Part shown: positions 1 through 10,225 of the stretch, piece by piece
Numbering within the stretch: position 1 is the stretch's first letter
Layout of the letters: every line of letters starts with the position of its first letter
Assembly: GCA_918026815.1 (NCBI GenBank)
Contig: CAKJVC010000014.1
Coordinates: 62,001 to 126,000 of the forward strand
Source of the DNA: Chalara sp. BL73
Taxonomy: Eukaryota > Ascomycota > Leotiomycetes > Helotiales
Direction of reading: 5' to 3'
Length of the DNA stretch: 64,000 bases
The notes under the pieces: generated by a model
What the model saw: only the letters and a program-made list of their open reading frames with translations
Told to the model about the DNA's origin: nothing
Databases searched by the model: none
Program-made: the position numbers and the translations under genes

Positions 1-1
1 G

Positions 2-163
2 ACGTTTGACGCCATCAAAAATCAGATGCTGGAGCGGGCCTGGACGTATGAGCAGTGGTGGCAGAACGAGTTCTGCGCCAAATACGAAGCCCATGAAAAG
101 GCGAGGCTTGAGGGCAAGAAAGTCGAGCACGAAGCCGGATGTTCCTGCTGCGGACATGTTTGA
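2..163 (+). CDS. 3' end of unknown protein, Cys-rich C-terminus (partial)
   Basis: An open frame entering from the left edge encodes the last 53 residues of a protein and stops at TGA 161-163. The peptide is charged and amphipathic, with a Trp-rich patch (EQWWQNEF), a Lys/Glu stretch and a terminal CSCCGHV tail. A Cys-Cys tail could be a lipidation or metal-binding site, but no family was recognised. The frame is open to the edge and base use is coding-like (GC-rich third positions), which is the main support. The real start lies outside the window. Confidence 0.6.
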   Translation, partial: TFDAIKNQMLERAWTYEQWWQNEFCAKYEAHEKARLEGKKVEHEAGCSCCGHV

Positions 164-1012
164 GGGAGCAGATTAGCTGCACGGCTTGATCGGCCATGCG
201 AAGCCGATACTCTCACCGAGCCGCGGCCCGAATTTCCGGAGAGAATGGAGCGACGGGGCCAAACGATCTCACGGGGCCGCACGATTCAACATCATTGTAC
301 AGTACAGCAAACCGCCTTCCTCAACCGGGACGGCGCAAGGAATTTACACACAGCATTATTCGGCATGCGAGAGAGGAAGACCGCGAATCCAAGCAAGCCG
401 TGGACGAAAAAAGGGACGATCATATATAAAGCATCATATTCAAGCACGTCACATATAAACATATCTTACCCGCACCAAGATCTACATGCCCAGCCACATG
501 TACGTTAGCAAGATAGCCCCCCTAAGAATACCAATCGATGATTTAGCATTCAAGATAACTAATCCCGGTGAGCGACTTTGTACGTGCAAGTGAGGTGATG
601 TATTTTGGATGAAGCATGGGCTTGGTTAAATATGCGAGGGATGGGAAGGGACGGAACATTGAATAAATTTCGTTTCGAGAACACGTTTTTGCCGATTGGT
701 TGGATTATGCTACGTGCGTGACTTCATCATATGGTATATGTGGCATATGAGTGAGATTCGATAGGCGTGGATGTGTATCGCAAATGTGTGCTGGTCCTCT
801 GTTTGATAGAGGCATGTTTATATCTTGTGTTGCGGTCCGAGAGGTGAAGGGAACATGGGGTTTTGCATAGAGGTTGTATTGTGGAGGGGCTGAAGGGTGG
901 AGATGGGCAAGATGGTGAGGGTGATGGCAGCAGAGAGGTATCGAGATATCACGTAATGGAGAGCTGGATTTCTGCACTGAAGTAATCGATTTTGTTTGCG
1001 AGATTTAGCTCG
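164..1012. other. Intergenic, AT-rich, no gene seen
   Basis: No coding-like frame, repeat or RNA was recognised between the edge gene and the 3' end of the nicotianamine synthase. The short frames here have low-complexity translations and no splice-consistent extension. Confidence 0.5.
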
Positions 1013-2105
1013 TCACCTGACCTTAGCCACTATGACTGAATTTACTATATGGTTATGGGGGTGCACTACCATGCAAATTTCCAGGGTTTGCAGCACAGCT
1101 TCGGTCGTTGGATTAAATTCCTGCTTCGGTTAGTGGTCTTCAAATCCCATACTTGAACGGATGAATCTTACGGGATAAAGAAGCTTTCTTAAACTGTGCG
1201 CGCTACGTATGATTAACAGCGCCCCTTGTTTCATCCGCTTTACAACCGCCGTTATGTGCCTTTCCTTTTCCGTTTGTTGACCGCCTACTAGTGCAGCTAG
1301 ATATACAACATCGAATCCACTCAAGTCGGTTTCTAGAGCTGCAACATCCTCGCAGCTGAACCTCATTCTTTTCTCGTTGAAACCCAGTTTCTGGGATAAC
1401 AATGAAGATTGTGATATCGAACTCGGGTCGCGGTCTATGTTCAGGATGCTAGGCTTAGAGCTATTCGAATATAGACAGAAAGAAGTTAGAGGTAACGGCC
1501 CGGAGCCGAGAAATGCGATGCGATTAAGGGGATTGGGATGAACTGCTTCAATCGCGGAGAGCTCGAGGCGGGTGAGGTCGATATAGTTCTGGTAGTACGG
1601 GAACGCATCTAATCGATGCTCAACTGCTGCGTCTTAGCTCTTACTCTTTGATATATTTAACCCGTTGAGGAACACCTACCTTCTTTGATATCTCCTCCAT
1701 ATGATATAAATCTGGCCCAATGGGCTTCGAGATTGCATTCAGCGGTCCCGCAAAGGCATTGAAGAGAAGCAGAAAGGGCGACTATCCGGGGGGTCAAGCA
1801 GAATCTGGAGGCGAATTATTAGAGGCGATTTGTGATATTTCAGCAGGAAGAGGATAGGATTGCGTTACCTCTTTGGCGGTGTCCTTGGGAAGCGTCTGTA
1901 TGCAAAGCGCAACCAAATCTCCAAACAACGTATTGACCTCTACGCACGGGTACAGATCTTGTCTCGTCGCAAGACTGTCATGTATCACGACAATGGTTTG
2001 GATAATTTCCTCCGCTCTGTCACTCGGCGTGGGAGCTGGTGGGGACATTCTTCCCATGCAACGGAAAATAGGAGTAAGCAGAATCTTGGAGTTGGTAACG
2101 CCCAT
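1013..2105 (-). pseudogene. Nicotianamine synthase with one frameshift (4 exons)
   Basis: Family role: joins aminopropyl groups of S-adenosylmethionine to make nicotianamine-type metal chelators in the cytosol. Exons read on the minus strand: 2105-1869, 1804-1680, about 1626-1172 and 1120-1013. Family hallmarks, in order: LYPCVEVNTLFGDLV, LCGTAE..LEAHWA, FPYYQNYIDLTRLEL, GSGPLPLTS, FDVVYLAALVG, LLIIRSAH and a terminal VVHPHNH-VNSVIVAK. The last intron (1121-1171) has GTAAGA, a CACTAAC branch and CAG, and removes an in-frame TAA. Everything is collinear except at a run of six G (1788-1793). There one base must be dropped to pass from ILLDP to RIVALSASL. With that correction the product is about 307 residues, close to the family's usual size. 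It is either an indel-inactivated gene or a base-calling error. ATGs further in (2054, 2045) are possible starts. Confidence 0.85.
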
Positions 2106-2910
2106 TGCGACGAAACACTTTGCAGGATGATCAATAGATAATTGGGAACAGAAAGAAAATAAGAGGAGGGGGTGGAAGGAGGAGTCGTTTCAAGCGTTAG
2201 GAGGGAAGGTGGAAGCAAGCATCAGCGTGCCTTTAAGAGTAGATTGATTTGTAGTCATAGCAAAGTCTTCGAAGGACAACGCATTCATGATGATCGAAGC
2301 GAGTGGAGAGCGCATGTACTGTACATGGACCAGGGCCATTCTTGAGAGGCAGAAGCGTGTCCCGCGGATGGCGATGATGATAATAGTAATAATAATAATA
2401 ATACTATATGATTGAGATGAGGCCTGTTTAAAGGTGGAAGACTAAAGCCAGCGTTGGCGTTGAGCTGACGCTTTTATAGAGGGGCAGCTGTTAATGAGTA
2501 TGACTTGCAAAGAATGAATAGTAGAGGGGAGAGATATGTGAGTCGCTCCTGCCGTTAAAAAGAGAGGGCTTCTGTGATGGGGTGACATGTGACATGGGGG
2601 ATGACATTGTTGTTCTTTCCATTCCGGACAGAACGTGGTGGCGGCTGGCCATCAAGGTGTCTCTCATGCCCGCCACCACTCCCTTTCCCTTTCCCTTTTC
2701 TTTTTACCCCAGCTGAACCCCTCTGAAATGAAAGCAGAAATACGGATGAGTGATTGGAAATGTGATCTACCTAAATCTCCCATTCACACAGGCAGACCCG
2801 GTATTGGCGCATTTTGCCAGCCGACCAAGCACAATCATATTACTGCATTATTATGCCTCTTCCTCTCTGGAATGTACACAACCACCTCTTCATCTCAATC
2901 CCCAAAAATA
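2106..2910. other. Intergenic region with microsatellite and pyrimidine tract
   Basis: This stretch separates the 5' end of the nicotianamine synthase from the 3' end of the beta-glucosidase. It holds an ATA/GAT trinucleotide repeat near 2372-2403 and a pyrimidine-rich stretch near 2680-2720. No gene was recognised. Confidence 0.5.
2372..2403. repeat. Trinucleotide microsatellite (GAT/AAT)n
   Basis: Imperfect run of GAT then AAT/TAA triplets, visible directly in the sequence. It lies in the upstream region of the nicotianamine synthase gene, so length variation could affect its promoter, but nothing shows that. Confidence 0.8.
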
Positions 2911-5724
2911 CTACCCCAGTGTCCCAGTCAGGCGGATATCTCGCGAGCTGGCTCCCACCGAGATGGCAAACTTTCCACTTGGAACCACCCATTTCTGCCC
3001 AGCCGCGTCCCAATAGCTCAAATCCTTTCGCCGGAGGGAGAAGCTGACTGTCCCGCTGGCACCTGGTGCGAGGCTGAGCTTTTGAATCCTCGAAGCTGTT
3101 TAGGTGGCGACGCCGGGGCCGACGAAGGCAAGCCAATGTATAGCTGTGGAACCTCCGCTCCGGTTACGGTGCCGTTGTTGGTGATGGTTGCGGTCACGGT
3201 CGCAACCACATCATACAGGTTGGCTACTCCGCCTGGAACGATGTTGGTGTTACCCGGGGCGGTGGAGAGCGCGGAAACAGTCAGTGCAGAGTAGGCGAAA
3301 GTAGTATATGAGAGACCGAAGCCAAACTCATATCGTGGTGCGATGCCATTCTTGTCAAAGTGGCGATAGTCGATATACAGCCCTTCAGTGAATCGATCCT
3401 CAGCTTTGATGGGCGTCAGCAACAGGGGTTCAAGTCTTGAAAACGAGGTGGAAGAGGGAGGTATATCTTACTATTCTGGAAGGAAACTCCGTAGTCATTG
3501 GTAGTCTTGGCGATTGTGAAAGGCAACTTCCCGCTCGGGCTGGTACTTCCGTAGAGCACATCGACCAAACCATTGCCAGACTCCTGTCCTGGAATACCTG
3601 CCCAGACAACAGCCACCACGCTGGGAAGAGCAAGGATGGTCTCCAGAATCAGAGGTCCAACACTGTGAATTACTACGATGGTAGGTTTTCCAACGTTCGC
3701 GACGGCTGTGACAAGAGCATTTCCGTTGTGCCAAGGACTATAAAAAGTCAGCTGCATCCTTATAGCTTTAAAGCCCATCATGAGGAGGACTATGACTATG
3801 ATCATGGAGATATCTAAGAAAGGGGACTTACTCTAGGTTGAGCCTATCGCCGGCGGCACCTTCAACGGTGATATATCCCTCTCCAGCGTCTGCATTGATG
3901 AAAACAATTGCTGTAGCTGCGGCGGAAGCAGCAGATGCACCTGAAGAAGCAGTATCGGTCGTGGAGGTTGTGATTGTCGTTCCATCCTTGGCGGCCTGTG
4001 TTCTGATAGCATCGAGAGGTGCAATCAGATATGGGAATTCAGCAGTCCCAGAACCCCATCCCTGGCTATGTTAGCTTTATTTTTAAAGACTGGACTATCC
4101 ATACCATTGCCAAAGTCCCCGTGTTGCAATTCCGGTCCACGCAAGCATTTGGGCCTGCTGGGTTCACAATTGCATCACTGCCAATGACTGCCAGACTCGC
4201 TGGTTTCTTTAAGGGCAGAGCATTGTTGATATTTTTCAGCAACACGATCCCATCTCGCGCGATGGCTCTCGCAATATTCTTGTGATCGCCTTGGACGTTG
4301 GGTCCGCCTACACCACCGTTCCACGATGTCCAACCCGTGACTTTCGGATAGTTGCTGTCCTGGCCGAGGAAGTACCAAGCGGCCAGAATCCGCTTGCTCA
4401 TGTCATCTAGGCGAGATTGTGGCACCTGGCCATTCGAAATAGCGTTCTGGAGAGCTTGGCCCCATAAAAGACGTTGTCACCGAATCCATCTCCGGGCATC
4501 GTCATATCCTGCACCACATTAACGTTTTGTCTTCCACAGGAAGGGCCAATCTCACAAGTCCTGCATTGGCGCTTCCGGCAGCTGGAGTAAGAATATTGGA
4601 GTCAGTTTACCTCCGTCAATAACAATTTCAGAGGAGACTTGTCTTAGAGGTTATTTCTTCCTATGGCATAGGCCCATGTACCCAAATGTTTGAGACTCTG
4701 AGTGGTCTTGCAAATAAACCGCCACTGAAGTTCTCTGACGGAGGAAATCTTGCTCTGAGAAGGTGACTTACTTGTATGCTGCGCTTGCCAATCACTAAGA
4801 ACATAACCTTGGAAATCAAGCTCGTTCTTCAATAAGCTTGTCAAAAGCTGGTTACTCTCGCATGCCCAAGAACCTCCGAATTTGTTGTAAGAGCACATCA
4901 CTGAGGTTACATTGGCTTTGACCGCTTCAGCGAATGGCCAGAGATACAACTCGTGATTGACTCTATCGTCAATTATGGTATTTATTGTATCTCTATTTTT
5001 CTCTTGCTCGTTTCCAACTGCGCGAATAATTAGTTATGAAGAGAGCAATCTGACAACCGACTGTAATGCTTTGCGCATGCCTGGACTCCAGCAGCTTGCA
5101 TGCCGTTCACGGTCTGTTGGTTAGCGAGTTCAGGCTTCTCGGGCAAGTAGCCTTACAGTAGCCATTGCGACACCAGAAAGATAAGGGTCGTTGGAGAATC
5201 CTTCCCAGTTGCGACCACCCTGTCTACCATCATTACCTCTTTCTTTAGTTTTCGGATAGTCTTACTCACAGCAGGAATTTTGCCCAAAGGTCCTCCGACA
5301 GGACCTAGCTGGACATGGACTCCAAGTGCCTTCGCTTCGGCACCCAATGCATACCCTCTTGCATATATCAAATTCGTGTCCCAGGTACTTCCTGTTGTAA
5401 TACCAGCTGGAAAAGCAGTCACCTGTTGCGCATATCGAACTCTGTCTTGCGATCAGCCTCTATAATTCCATTTCCTTTGATCCAACACACCCTAATGGTC
5501 CATCCTGCAAACATAAAGCCGGATAGTTGATTGCTGCTATGGTAGCTGTATTTCCTACACAAGGTCCTTTTGCCATCCTGTTCCTGTCACCAGCGAGATC
5601 TTGTTCGCTTGCGTCAACTTTGCCAAAGCGGCTGTAGCCTTCGTATATGCCGCCGCCCAATCGCCATCGCCGAGCGCGGCAGAAGCTGGAGTGGCAATTG
5701 CCAGTAAAGGGCAAGTTTTTGCAT
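2911..5724 (-). pseudogene. GH3 beta-glucosidase, secreted, 10 exons, about four indels
   Basis: GH3 enzymes release glucose from cellobiose and other beta-glucosides outside the cell. Exons on the minus strand: 5724-5491, 5441-5270, 5219-5157, 5113-5062, 5017-4772, 4581-4556, 4508-4105, 4061-3832, 3737-3472, 3403-2911. Family landmarks: QKGPCVGNT, ALCLQDGPLG, NWEGFSNDPYLSG, ACAKHYIGNEQE, SVMCSYNK, the nucleophile region VLSDWQAQHT, DMTMPGDGFG, GIVLLKN, GEGYITVEGAAGDRLNL, GYGxSYTTF-like FGLSYTTF and a fibronectin-III-like end. A signal peptide is evident near the start. Every intron has proper ends, but the frame breaks four times: 5706-5708 (one T short on the coding strand), near 5566-5571 (one base short), near 4450-4453 (extra TC) and 3080-3083 (one A short). 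No substitution-type stop was found in exons. It is a recent pseudogene or an error-affected intact gene. Confidence 0.9.
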
Positions 5725-6994
5725 TTTGGAATCACAAAACAGAAATCATATGAATGCAAAGAAATTAGAGAGGACAAAAGAAAAAGAGAAAGGAATCAAG
5801 CCGACAGCAACGCCTAATATACAAAAAATACCATCAAGTGCCGGAACGAGATATACCTGAATATATGTCCAAGCTTCTTGTCGCTATGTACCAAGTGTGC
5901 TCATGGATAGATCCAGCCAATCCAGGCCTGGCAAGCCCTGATTGCATCACGAGCGTCACCGGATCTTCCTCGGATATAATATCTAGACGGAAGTATTATA
6001 TCACATGCGACGCGCTTCTTTGTGTGTCTTTCAGTTAGCATTAGATGAGCTTGGGGACCCCGCACCAGGTTTGAGTTAAGTGTTGTGATGTTCGGAGTGG
6101 CATCAACCGAGTTTAGCCTCATTAATGAGAGGGGATCGCCACAGGCAGCGGACCGAAAGTCCCGCCGGCGAGAAGAGTTGTCGAAAAGTCTAATGACGTT
6201 GTCTCTTGAGTCTAGCGAGATGTTTGATTCATCGATCATGGTTTCTATTGTTGCCATGTCTAAAGGACGGTGCTATTACAACCGAGTTACCCTGTGGTTA
6301 AATACACGTGACAAAGAGCATCGCGTCATATATAATATCCGTTCGTTGTCTCGTGAAGCATAAAGGGTATATAAAAATCCCCGGAATCTCCTGGCCCAGA
6401 GCCCCTAGATCATACAAAAATCATGCTCCGTAGGTCTATCGTTAATGATAGACCATTCTCCCTTCACGCTGCATTCGTCCATGCATCTTCTTCACTGCCA
6501 CTACAATCTTCAGAACCTCGCATCAGCGCCACATATCATACTGGCTCCCTTCCTCCTATGGCCTTTCTCCCCCGCTGAACTACTTGGCCTCGGTCCGTTC
6601 TCATTCGGCACTGCCAGGAACCCACCAAACCCATTTCCCACCACCACGCTCTGTCTTGCCCCTCTTTCACTTGCCCACGGGCTCGCCAGTCCGTTACCCA
6701 AGCCATAACTACTAATCGGCCGCGGCGCCGTTGCGCTACCTCTCCTGCCTTTCTCGACGGGTTTCACGTTTGAAAACGACCATTCTTCTTCGTCGAGCCC
6801 TTGGAGTAGACAATCAGTTCTTGCTTCAGGCCCGGCGCGCTCTGCATGCGTGCCGCGTTCGCAAAGGGGTTGTTCGACTAAACCGGTTGTATTCTCATAT
6901 ACCGCCCTCGATCTACCAGAGACAATCGAAGATTGATATCTCCTCCCTGACCTATTTCACCGGTCGGCCAGTATATACAATCTTGGGACCCGTC
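5725..6994. other. Divergent intergenic region
   Basis: Shared upstream region of the minus-strand beta-glucosidase and the plus-strand surface-protein gene. A TATA-like TATATACA lies near 6971-6978, about 20 bases before the plus-strand ATG. A minus-strand open frame at 5901-6257 has no recognisable features. No convincing gene. Confidence 0.5.
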
Positions 6995-7895
6995 ATGGCA
7001 CGATCTATCTCAATATTCGCTCATCTCTCTATCACGACCTTTCTATTAGCTCCCATAAACGCCGCGGCGACATGTTATCGTTTTGACACCAAGACCAGCG
7101 TCTCTGAGATATACGTGCCATGTAATATGTTTGCGCCATTTTCGATGTGCTGGCGCTCGCAGACGCTTGGTTCCGATCCGCGAGACGCTGGTTGCCTACC
7201 AAACGGTCTCACGCTTAACATCAACAAAGACGGTGCCACCGAATTTTGGAGACAAGGATGCACGGATCCAACATGGCAAAGCCCGTATTGTCTGAAAGCA
7301 TTCAACCAGTGTGCCAGCGGTAAGTCATGTACCCCAACGATAACGGAAATAAGGGCTAACAGGAAGACCGATAGACACCACTGGAAATGCGTGGGTGACC
7401 TCGTGCGATGGGACGCACAACTCGACAGAATGGTGCTGTGGAAGCAGTAATGAAGGTTGTTGTGGGACTCCGCAGGCTATTGTGATAGCGCAAACCCTTG
7501 TTGTAGCGTCCACGTTAACGTCGGAATCATCGACAACTACCTCGCAAACATCGACCTCGACGGGAATTTCAAGCACGGCCGGTGTGCCAAACACAACACC
7601 AAAGCCGACAGTTACCCCTGCTGCAGCACCATCATCGAGCAAAGGCTTATCGACAGGAGCGAAAGCTGGCATTGGAGCCGGCGGCGCTATTGTTGGATGT
7701 ACCGCGCTGTTGGGCTTGACGTGGTTACTATTGAGGAAACGGAGAGCGATGCGCCGATCGCAGATCTCTGCACAACAGCTAGATGCTAACAAGGCACAAA
7801 TATTCGAGGCAGAGCATAAACTGAGCGAGGCACCGGGATCAGCAGTGTATGAGGACAATTTCGTGGAATTAGATGCTACCAGAAACTATAGATGA
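6995..7895 (+). CDS. Cys-rich type I surface protein with Ser/Thr stalk
   Basis: Two exons, 6995-7319 and 7375-7895, with a 55-nt intron (GTAAGT, branch GGCTAAC, TAG). The product has a signal peptide (about residues 1-24). A Cys-rich ectodomain follows, with landmarks YVPCNMF, GCLPNGLTL, CTDPTWQSPYC, NAWVTSCDGT and EWCCGSSNEGCC. Then come a Ser/Thr/Pro-rich probably O-glycosylated stalk, a Gly/Ala-rich transmembrane helix (IGAGGAIVGCTALLGLTWLLL), a basic stop-transfer (RKRRAMRR) and a short cytoplasmic tail. This layout occurs in a large group of Pezizomycotina membrane proteins that resemble wall-stress sensors; their function is unknown. Frame and splice sites are intact, unlike most neighbours. 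I infer a plasma-membrane location. Confidence 0.85.
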
Positions 7896-8654
7896 GTAGA
7901 CAATGAAGTATCCGAGACAAATACAGGATCTCTCGTCATATCTTGGCGGTTGCAGAATAGGAAGCACTGGAATATAGTTCCCAGAGAAGAGGCAGCTGAT
8001 TGGGAGAGGAAGCAAGCTACATGACTCAGGGACCGCAGAGAAAGAACTGGCGAGGCCACATGTAGCTTATGAGCATAAATGAATTGCTGGTCCTACTTAG
8101 AAATGTTCTATTGAAACCATGTCTTCGGATAATTCAAGGATGGTTATGTATAACCTATCTCAGCGACTTTGCCCATCTGTTAACTATCACAGCTTTGAGA
8201 TCCTTTCCAATATAGATTAGTTCTGGACTTTCCTAGCTGTGTTGAGCACTGCCGATTAAAGTCAGCTAGCTGCTGACCTCTTACTGCCTTTCAATGTGAA
8301 CGGGGTCACAATATTCACGAATTACTAGCGAGGCTCTTATTAGCACCGTTCCACAAGAAGAAGTCCTGGAAGACACTATTGAGTTATTGAAATCAGAGGA
8401 GGCACAAGGCCGAAGCATTATCATCAAATCCATGAGTACAAATCGGGATATGACTGGTGCCAGCTGGTATATCATCATAAAGAAGAAAAATCGAAGTAAC
8501 GAAAGAAATTGGCTTGCTCACAGTTTTTGAAGACACTCCGAAGCCTGGCAGACATCAAAGGTTGCCGTAAAGCTGGGATTGATTTGGGACTCGTGGTTGA
8601 GAACACATTAGTTAAAGGAGGCTGCGGGACAACTTCTCAACAACAGCATGTTTC
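7896..8654. other. Intergenic, no gene seen
   Basis: Region between the 3' ends of two convergent genes. Short frames only, none with coding character. Confidence 0.5.
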
Positions 8655-9498
8655 TCATACTTCCTGCCTTCTGGCCTGCTCATGGAGTTCTGACAGGCTC
8701 TTCATAACTCGGGGCATTTCTTTTCGTTCAAATTGCCGTCTTCGCTCCTCATTCCTCTTCCAAGCTGTACCGAGGTGCTTACCCACCGGCTGACTCCCCT
8801 TGTACATTTCAACTTGTTCCTTCACGTCGCTTGTCCTATATTTTTCCTCGGATGTCTCCCAGTCTGCCAAGCCTGCAGTCATCAATGACAGTGGTACAGT
8901 TTCAGTCAAGGTCGAGTTCATAAATGACAATCTAGGCGCAACGGGCTTCCAAGGGCCAGTCATAGGTTGCTCGATGATATATCTTTGGTGATCGAAATGA
9001 CTCTTTGATATGCTAAGCTCAAATACTCGGTCTGCAGTGGTTGAAGCAGGTTTGGAATCAGATACTACAACAGGATCTGAAGCACACTCCGCAGAAGCTT
9101 CGGAGGCTTCAGTGGCTTCCCTCGAAGCGAGCTCCTGAGAAGCTGTGGAAGGGGTCGACGCCATTGATTCACCCTCTTGCATTAGTCGATACCGTATAGG
9201 GCTTGCATTTATGAGGTTCTGAGCAGCGGCTTTGCTGCTGAAGAGAGCAATGAAAGAGTCGTGGACAGGAGTGATTGGATGGTACTATTACGAGATTAGC
9301 ACAAATAGTTGCAAAAGGAGGACAAGATTGAGAAATCGAGAGGATTGGCACCTTTAATGATTTAAACATGTTCACTTCACCGAATCTTTCAATGACTCGA
9401 AGAACTTCACGTCGTTCTTGGAAAGTTCTGGCTGTGGGATACATCTTTATATGAACAGTGCGCAGTGCCAAACGCTGAGCGACCTTTATACCCTCCAT
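8655..9498 (-). pseudogene. RRM-like probable mitochondrial protein, one indel
   Basis: Exon 1 is 9498-9352. The intron 9286-9351 has GTGCCA...TAATAG ends, and exon 2 is 9285-8655. The N-terminus is short, basic and amphipathic (KVAQRLALRTVHIKMYPT), consistent with a mitochondrial presequence. It runs into an RRM-like fold: RREVLRVIERFGEVNMFKSLK, then YHP...DSFIALF, then ASPIRYRL. A Ser/Ala/Glu-rich linker and a conserved-looking charged C-terminus (WKPVAPRLSFM, WKRNEERRRQFERKEMPRV) follow. The two halves are offset by one base near the CC at 9240-9241; read literally the protein would stop at 9169. The layout resembles fungal organellar RNA-binding or ribosome-associated proteins, but I do not recognise a named gene. 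The break may be an assembly error, since the rest looks well preserved. Confidence 0.6.
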
Positions 9499-10225
9499 AG
9501 CTGCAGTTGGTCAAGGATCCCAAAAAAAAATAACCGTGGCACTATCGTAAGATCATGCTGTTGTTGTTCAGTGCTTCTGTTGAGGTGGAAGAGCAATGAG
9601 GAAAAAAGCTAGAGCAAGGAAGTAGGGGTGGGGCTGATGCCACTTCGGTGACCAGGATGGCGCTGAAGCGCATTTTGTACTTTTAACTACGAGGTCTCAA
9701 CTGCGGAAGCACCCGTACAACAATCCTAACCTCTGTCATCTCCTTAACCTGTTCGTTTCAAAGTCAAGTGGATATAAGCTCTCAGGTCCGTGCGTCTGAT
9801 ACTTGGCAGAGCTAAAATTTCCTTTTGATGTTGTTTCATAGGGAGCGAACTATGCCGTCTTATATCTGCCAAAAACATGTCTCTACTGAATTGCAGCAGT
9901 TCGACTGGTGGTTTCATTGCTGCATTATGACTTCTGAATCAATGGTTTCTCCATTGTTTGTATGCTCTTTAGTTATGGCCTCTCGGCCAAGTAACTGGTA
10001 CTACTTTTATATGCATTTTACGTACTCGTTTCCTACTCGAAAGACGAATCACGAATGAGTATGATTATCCATGATTGTTTTCATGATACATATTTTTTGA
10101 AACTCATAATAATCATTGTATTATTTATAGTTTGTCCATATAATCATACTTTTCTCCCATATATTGTTTCGCATCACTAAGTCTCAGTAAACTCCTGGGA
10201 GAGCCGTACAAATGGCATCATATGA
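9499..10225. other. Intergenic, strongly AT-rich at 10,060-10,160
   Basis: No gene recognised. The segment at 10,060-10,160 is very AT-rich. A run of seven G near 10,249-10,255 lies just inside the 3' coding end of the next gene. Confidence 0.45.

Noticed and set aside
1130..1132. Apparent early stop in nicotianamine synthase
   Set aside because: It lies inside a 51-nt intron with GTAAGA, CACTAAC and CAG; the true C-terminus follows in the next exon.
2635..3294. 219-codon plus-strand frame
   Set aside because: It is antisense to the C-terminal exon of the GH3 gene and has no family features.
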